Below are positions 59,605-64,000 of a DNA stretch of 64,000 bases, in pieces. Positions within the stretch are counted from its first letter, which is position 1; the number at the start of each line of letters is the position of its first letter. Made by a program: the position numbers and the translations under genes. Where the stretch lies: positions 1 through 64,000 of the forward strand of contig NZ_KE384491.1 in assembly GCF_000426065.1 (NCBI RefSeq), written 5' to 3'. The stretch is from Mycobacterium sp. URHD0025. GTDB lineage: Bacteria; Actinomycetota; Actinomycetes; Mycobacteriales; Mycobacteriaceae. Below the pieces are notes generated by a model. That model saw only the letters and a list, made by a program, of their open reading frames with translations, was not told the DNA's origin and did not search any database.

Positions 59605-61893
59605 ATGCCTCAGTCCCCCGCGACCCTCGCGCACTGGGGGGCCTTCACCGCCGATCTCGCCGACGGTGACATCGCCGCCGTCGCCCCGGCGGCCGGCGAC
59701 ACCGACCCCTCACCGTTGCTCGGCAACCTGGCGGGCTCACTGCGGCACCGCTCCCGCATCGCGGGGCCCGCAGTGCGGCGCGGCTGGCTGCGCGACGGCC
59801 CCGGCCCGAGCACCGAGCGCGGTGCCGACGAGTACGTCGCGGTGTCCTGGGACGAGCTCACCGAACTGCTCGCCGCCGAGTTGCGCCGAGTCGTCGACAC
59901 CCACGGCAACGAGGCGATCTACGGCGGCTCCTACGGCTGGGCCAGCGCCGGCCGCTTCCACCATGCCCAGAGCCAGGTGCACCGCTTTCTGAAAATGCTT
60001 GGCGGCTATACCTTTTCCCGCCATTCCTACAGCCTGGGGGCGACCGGGGTGATCATGCCCCGGGTGGTCGGTACCCACGACGATCTGTTCAAACGCTCCA
60101 CGGACTGGGACGTCATCGCCGAGCACACCGACCTGCTGGTGTGCTTCGGCGGTGTCGCGCTGAAGAACACCGGTATCAATCACGGTGGCACCACCGCACA
60201 TCCGGCCCGTGACGCGCTGCGCCGGTTGCGTGACCGCGGCGGACAGATCGTTTCGTTCAGCCCGCTGCGCGACGACGTCGACGGCGACTGCCAGTGGCTG
60301 GCGCCGATTCCCGGCACCGACGTGGCGGTGATGCTCGCGCTGGCCTACGTACTGGCCACCGAAGGTCTGGCCGATCGCGATTTCCTCGGCACGCACTGCA
60401 CCGGATATCCCCGCTTCGAGCGTTACCTGCTGGGCCACGACGACGGCGTCGCCAAGACCCCGCAGTGGGCATCGGCGCTCAGCGGCCTGCCTGCGGGCGA
60501 GCTCACCGCGCTGGCCCGCCGGATGGCCGCCTCACGCACCCTGGTCACCGTCAGTTGGTCGCTGCAGCGCATCAGGCACGGCGAGCAGGCACCGTGGATG
60601 GGGCTGACCCTGGCTGCCATGCTCGGCCAGATCGGAGTTCCCGGAGGAGGTTTCGGGCACGGCTACGGGTCGATGAACGAACCGGGGTTGCCGCCGCTGC
60701 GGTGCGGTCTGCCCGCCCTACCACAGGGGCTCAACCCGGTGCGGACGTTCATCCCGGTCGCGGCGGTCACCGACATGCTGCTGCACCCGGGTCAGCCGTT
60801 CGATTACAACGGCATGCGACTGACCTATCCCGACATCAAGTGCGTGTACTGGGCCGGCGGGAACCCGTTCCACCACCACCAGAACATTCCGAGGTTCCGC
60901 CGGGCCCTGTCCCGGATGGAGACCGTCGTGGTGCACGACCCGTACTGGACGGCGATGGCCAAGCACGCCGACATCGTTGTGCCCTCGACCACCGCCTATG
61001 AGCGCGAGGACTACTCGGGCTCGCGCAACGATCCGCTGCTCGTGGCCATGCCCGCGCTGGCGCAACCGTATGCCGACTCCCGTGACGACTACACCACGTT
61101 TTCGGCGCTGGCCGAGCGGCTCGGCTTCGGCCTGAAGTTCACCGAGGGCCGTACGGCGCGAGAGTGGTTGATCCACATGTACGAAAAGTGGTCTGCCGGG
61201 CTCGATTTCGACGTGCCGGGATTCGACGATTTCTGGGCGGCCGGGAGCCTACGGCTACCCACCGAACCGGGGCTGACGCTTCTCGCCGAGTTCCGGGCCG
61301 ACCCGGTCGGGCGCCGGCTGGCCACCCCGAGCGGCCGCATCGAGATCTTCTCGGCCGACATCGACCGGTTCGGCTACGACGACTGCGCCGGCCATCCCAA
61401 GTGGTACGAGCCCACGGAATGGCTGGGCGGCGCGCGGGCCGCCCGCTATCCGCTACACCTGGTCGCCAATCAGCCCGCGACCCGCCTGCACAGCCAACTC
61501 GACGGCGGCGCCACCAGCCAGGCGTCGAAGGTGCAAGGGCGCGAACCGATCCGGCTCCATCCGGACGACGCCACGGCACGTGGACTCGCCGGCGGTGACG
61601 TGGTGCGGGTGTTCAACGACCGCGGCGCCTGCCTGGCCGGCGTGGTGATCGACGACCGGCTGCGACCGGCGGTGGTGCAACTGTCGACCGGGGCCTGGTT
61701 CGACCCGGCCGATCCGGCCGACCCCGACTCGATGTGTGTGCACGGCAATCCCAACGTGCTCACCGCCGATGTCGGCACCTCCTCGTTGGCGCGCGGCTGC
61801 ACGGGCGCCCATGTGCTGGTGCAGGTGGAGAAGTTCGACGCAGCACCGCCCCCGGTGCGGGCACACGAGCCGCCGGTGATCCGGGCACGCTGA
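59605..61893 (+). CDS. Molybdopterin oxidoreductase, biotin sulfoxide reductase-like
   Basis: The 762-residue protein belongs to the DMSO reductase family, BisC/TorZ type. EAIYGGSYGWASAGRFHHAQSQ (residues 105–125) contains the serine that normally ligates molybdenum (GWASAG). Later WSLQRIRHGEQAPWMGLTLAAMLGQIG and the C-terminal LVANQPATRLHSQLDGG (pterin-binding) follow. There is no N-terminal Fe-S cysteine cluster and no signal peptide, so it is a cytosolic single-subunit sulfoxide or N-oxide reductase. No cofactor maturation gene is adjacent. Methionine or biotin sulfoxide are likely substrates by family. Confidence 0.87.
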   Translation: MPQSPATLAHWGAFTADLADGDIAAVAPAAGDTDPSPLLGNLAGSLRHRSRIAGPAVRRGWLRDGPGPSTERGADEYVAVSWDELTELLAAELRRVVDTHGNEAIYGGSYGWASAGRFHHAQSQVHRFLKMLGGYTFSRHSYSLGATGVIMPRVVGTHDDLFKRSTDWDVIAEHTDLLVCFGGVALKNTGINHGGTTAHPARDALRRLRDRGGQIVSFSPLRDDVDGDCQWLAPIPGTDVAVMLALAYVLATEGLADRDFLGTHCTGYPRFERYLLGHDDGVAKTPQWASALSGLPAGELTALARRMAASRTLVTVSWSLQRIRHGEQAPWMGLTLAAMLGQIGVPGGGFGHGYGSMNEPGLPPLRCGLPALPQGLNPVRTFIPVAAVTDMLLHPGQPFDYNGMRLTYPDIKCVYWAGGNPFHHHQNIPRFRRALSRMETVVVHDPYWTAMAKHADIVVPSTTAYEREDYSGSRNDPLLVAMPALAQPYADSRDDYTTFSALAERLGFGLKFTEGRTAREWLIHMYEKWSAGLDFDVPGFDDFWAAGSLRLPTEPGLTLLAEFRADPVGRRLATPSGRIEIFSADIDRFGYDDCAGHPKWYEPTEWLGGARAARYPLHLVANQPATRLHSQLDGGATSQASKVQGREPIRLHPDDATARGLAGGDVVRVFNDRGACLAGVVIDDRLRPAVVQLSTGAWFDPADPADPDSMCVHGNPNVLTADVGTSSLARGCTGAHVLVQVEKFDAAPPPVRAHEPPVIRAR

Positions 61894-61965
61894 AATCGTT
61901 GGGCGGCAGGCAGTTTCGCCGTTTGCCCGGTAACCCATACGTGCCGGTGCAAAGATCCCCTCAGC

Positions 61966-61983
61966 GCTGACGAGGCCGTCAGC
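61966..61983 (+). other. Small hairpin just before a ribosome-binding site
   Basis: GCTGACG and CGTCAGC form a perfect 7-bp stem with a 4-nt loop in the leader of the PE-PPE hydrolase gene. The ribosome-binding site AGAAGGAG begins one base after it. It could expose or stabilise the initiation region, but this is untested. Confidence 0.4.
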
Positions 61984-62001
61984 AGAAGGAGATCCGGGCC
62001 G

Positions 62002-63534
62002 ATGCGACTCTCACCCCGTTCTGCTGCCAGATCGCTGCTGGTCGGCGCCGTGGCCCTGTCCGGTTCGGTAGCCATCGGTCTGACGCCCGTGGGCACGGCA
62101 GCGCTCGGCTTGGTGGTGGCGGTGACACCGCTGGTGGTGCCCGGCACCGGGACTCCGAACCCGCAGGACTCCAACAACTACATGGCCAACGCGGTCGCGT
62201 ACTACGTACAGCCGAGTGGCAGTTGCGGCGCCGCGGACTGTGCGGAGCCGGTGGCAATCCCCTACATCGCCCAGTTCTGGCCGATTCCGCTGCCGGGCTG
62301 GGGTGGGCTGGAGGGGGCCAAGTGGAACGTGTCGGTGGCCAGCGGAGTCACCCGGCTGACGAGTGAGCTGGTCGGTGAGAACAATCCCAGTGCCGCGCAC
62401 CCCGTAGTCGTCTTCGGTTATTCGCAGGGTGCCACCGTGGCCAGCATTGTCAAAGGCAATCTGGCCGACCTCACCGACGAGCAGAAGGAGAATCTCAGCT
62501 TCGTCCTGATCGGCAATCCGAACCGCCCGGACGGTGGGCTCTTCGAACGGCTCGCGATCCTTGGCACCGTTCCCGTCCTCGATGCGACGTTCGGCCAACC
62601 GACCCCGACCGACACGGGCATCGAGACCTACGACATCGCGCTGCAGTACGACGGGGTCGCCGACGCTCCGTCCTGGGTGCTCAACCCGCTTGCCCTGGCG
62701 AACGCGCTGGCCGGCTTCCAGTACGTGCACGGCACGTACCTGGATCCCCGGGGCGACGATCCGGCCACGGCCACGCCCTACGGATATACGCCCGAGCAGG
62801 TACAGGCCGCGATCGAGAACGCCAAGGAGAACTGCAGCACCGAAACCCACTGCCAGAAGGTCGACGGCAGCGACACCTACTACATCACCCTGCCGGCGAA
62901 GACCCTGCCGATCATGCAGCCGTTCCTCGATCTGGGCGCGGCGACCGGCACCTCGGCCCTGGTGGTTCCGCTCGTCGACCTGGTGTCACCGATGGCGCAG
63001 ACCCTGATCGAAACCGGTTACACCAGAACCGACTACAGCACCCCCACGCCGTTCCGGCTGCTGCCCCGGTTCAACCCCGTGACAGTGGCGACCGACCTCG
63101 TCAACGACATCCCCGAAGGCATCCGGGCAGCGCTCAACCCAGGCCTCGATCCACTGCCCGGGTGGACCGATCCGACCGAGCCAGGCGACACCGTCGCAGT
63201 CCAGGACACCCCTGACGACGCCGTCCTCACCACCACGAAGATCGCCGAGCAGACCGAACGCCGACCGCTCTCGCGACTGAATCGGGCCGCCGAGGCCGCG
63301 ACGGCGGTCACCACACCCGACACCGAGCCGGCCACAGTTACCCGGCAGGAGCGTCCGTCGTCGCCGAAAGCCCAGGGCGTCAAGGGACATCCGGCCCGTG
63401 AGGTGGCGAAGTCGATCCGCAGCACCGTGCGCAAAGCGATCGGCGGCCACAGCGTCGGCAAGGACATGGACAAGGCCAAGGACACGGCCAAGGCGAAGCA
63501 GACCGGCGCCACCGAGAAGAAGCCCGCGGCCTGA
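62002..63534 (+). CDS. Secreted PE-PPE-domain alpha/beta hydrolase
   Basis: The 510-residue protein has a hydrophobic export signal at 10–45 and a PE-PPE domain (about 75–330). The nucleophile elbow VFGYSQGATVAS gives Ser141, and NPNRPDGG follows. These serine hydrolases act on short acyl esters in the envelope. There is no PE or PPE N-terminal domain, so this is a free-standing form. The C-terminal 130 residues are low-complexity, rich in Thr/Lys/Ala and basic at the end. A hairpin and the AGAAGGAG site precede the ATG. Confidence 0.86.
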   Translation: MRLSPRSAARSLLVGAVALSGSVAIGLTPVGTAALGLVVAVTPLVVPGTGTPNPQDSNNYMANAVAYYVQPSGSCGAADCAEPVAIPYIAQFWPIPLPGWGGLEGAKWNVSVASGVTRLTSELVGENNPSAAHPVVVFGYSQGATVASIVKGNLADLTDEQKENLSFVLIGNPNRPDGGLFERLAILGTVPVLDATFGQPTPTDTGIETYDIALQYDGVADAPSWVLNPLALANALAGFQYVHGTYLDPRGDDPATATPYGYTPEQVQAAIENAKENCSTETHCQKVDGSDTYYITLPAKTLPIMQPFLDLGAATGTSALVVPLVDLVSPMAQTLIETGYTRTDYSTPTPFRLLPRFNPVTVATDLVNDIPEGIRAALNPGLDPLPGWTDPTEPGDTVAVQDTPDDAVLTTTKIAEQTERRPLSRLNRAAEAATAVTTPDTEPATVTRQERPSSPKAQGVKGHPAREVAKSIRSTVRKAIGGHSVGKDMDKAKDTAKAKQTGATEKKPAA

Positions 63535-63549
63535 CGCCCGCATCGCACG

Positions 63550-64000
63550 TCAGAAGGTGTCGAACTCGCTCAGGCTCGCGGCCAGCGCCATGGGCACCCG
63601 TGCCTTGATGCGGGTGCCGTCGGCGGTGTGCTCGGTCGCGTCCACCCGACCGTCGGTGTGCACCCGCGCCACCAGATCCCCACGGTCGTAGGGAATCGTC
63701 ACGTCCACCGTGGCATCGGTGGGAGGAATCATCTCCGCCATGCGGGCCCGCAGCCGGTCCAGCCCGTCGCCGGTGCGCGCTGAGACGAACACGGCGTCGG
63801 GCAGCGCGCGCCGCAGTGCCGCCAACCCGAGGCCGGTGGCCGCGTCGATCTTGTTGACCACCAACAATTCCGGCGGAGGGGCGATGTCGTACTCGGCCAC
63901 CACGTCGTTGACCACCTGACGGACCGCATTGATCTGTGCCAGCGGGTGCTCGTCGGAACCGTCCACCACGTGCACCAGCAGATCCGCGTCGACCACTTCC
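63550..64000 (-). CDS. hflX: GTPase HflX, C-terminal part (partial)
   Basis: The 3' portion of the gene reads in from the right edge. It encodes VDADLLVHVVDGSDEHPLAQINAV, the G4 motif NKID and G5 SARTGDGLDRL, followed by the HflX C-terminal domain ending in SEFDTF. HflX is a ribosome-associated GTPase that splits stalled 70S ribosomes and gives macrolide-lincosamide tolerance in mycobacteria. The N-terminal domain, G1 and G3 lie beyond the window. It is convergent with the PE-PPE hydrolase gene. Confidence 0.9.
   Translation of the reverse strand, partial: EVVDADLLVHVVDGSDEHPLAQINAVRQVVNDVVAEYDIAPPPELLVVNKIDAATGLGLAALRRALPDAVFVSARTGDGLDRLRARMAEMIPPTDATVDVTIPYDRGDLVARVHTDGRVDATEHTADGTRIKARVPMALAASLSEFDTF

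Noticed and set aside
58469..59992. Plus-strand frame of 507 codons spanning fadE20 and the start of the molybdoenzyme
   Set aside because: It is antisense to fadE20, then in another frame of the molybdoenzyme; no recognisable protein.
1..64000. CRISPR array, tRNA or rRNA genes, prophage
   Set aside because: No regular spaced repeats, no tRNA-like cloverleaf that I could recognise and no phage structural or integrase genes were seen; the only tandem array is at 19344.

Overview
The window looks like chromosomal DNA from a fast-growing Mycobacterium (Mycolicibacterium type). It has high GC, GTG starts are frequent, and most of it follows the gene order of the Mycobacterium tuberculosis Rv2676c–Rv2725c segment: hemQ-hemY-hemE, an RNase D-like gene, dxs, ceoB/ceoC, dut, cei, suhB, ppgK, sigA, sigB, ideR, sthA, nrdR, chiZ/lexA, fadE20 and hflX. 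Assignments rest on recognised protein motifs and remembered gene order; no database search was run.

Layout. 1–323: the end of an IS3-family insertion sequence, which stops 40 bp short of the hemQ stop codon. 364–9617: a haem operon of the coproporphyrin type (hemE, hemY, hemQ), DUF3000 and RNase D-like genes, an Asp-nucleophile hydrolase, dxs and nhaA. 9806–20553: a membrane protein with a degenerate GGDEF domain, a tRNA/rRNA uracil methyltransferase coupled to a KimA-like permease, the divergent TrkA-type pair ceoB/ceoC, several DUF genes, dut and cei. 20527–25546: suhB, ppgK, sigA and an exported histidine phosphatase.

25965–42572 is an accessory island inserted between core genes. It holds a Baeyer-Villiger monooxygenase, four short-chain dehydrogenases, three acyl-CoA-dehydrogenase-fold proteins that resemble HsaA-type flavin monooxygenases, a WS/DGAT acyltransferase, an acyl-CoA synthetase, an HSL-type esterase, a zinc alcohol dehydrogenase, a LimB-like luciferase-family monooxygenase, and IclR and TetR regulators. 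The set matches a pathway of alcohol to ketone to lactone to hydroxy acid to CoA ester, so I infer catabolism of an alicyclic or terpenoid compound. Palindromic operator candidates lie beside both regulators and in the BVMO/SDR divergent promoter.

42616–64000 returns to core genes: small DUF genes, sigB with an ECF-type promoter, ideR, sthA, a secreted serine protease, a PAC2 protein, an alpha/beta hydrolase, a PhzF protein, nrdR, the SOS-controlled pair chiZ/lexA, a large LGFP-repeat membrane protein, fadE20, a biotin-sulfoxide-reductase-like molybdoenzyme, a secreted PE-PPE-domain hydrolase, and the 3' part of hflX. Intrinsic-terminator-like hairpins with long GC stems separate many of the convergent pairs.
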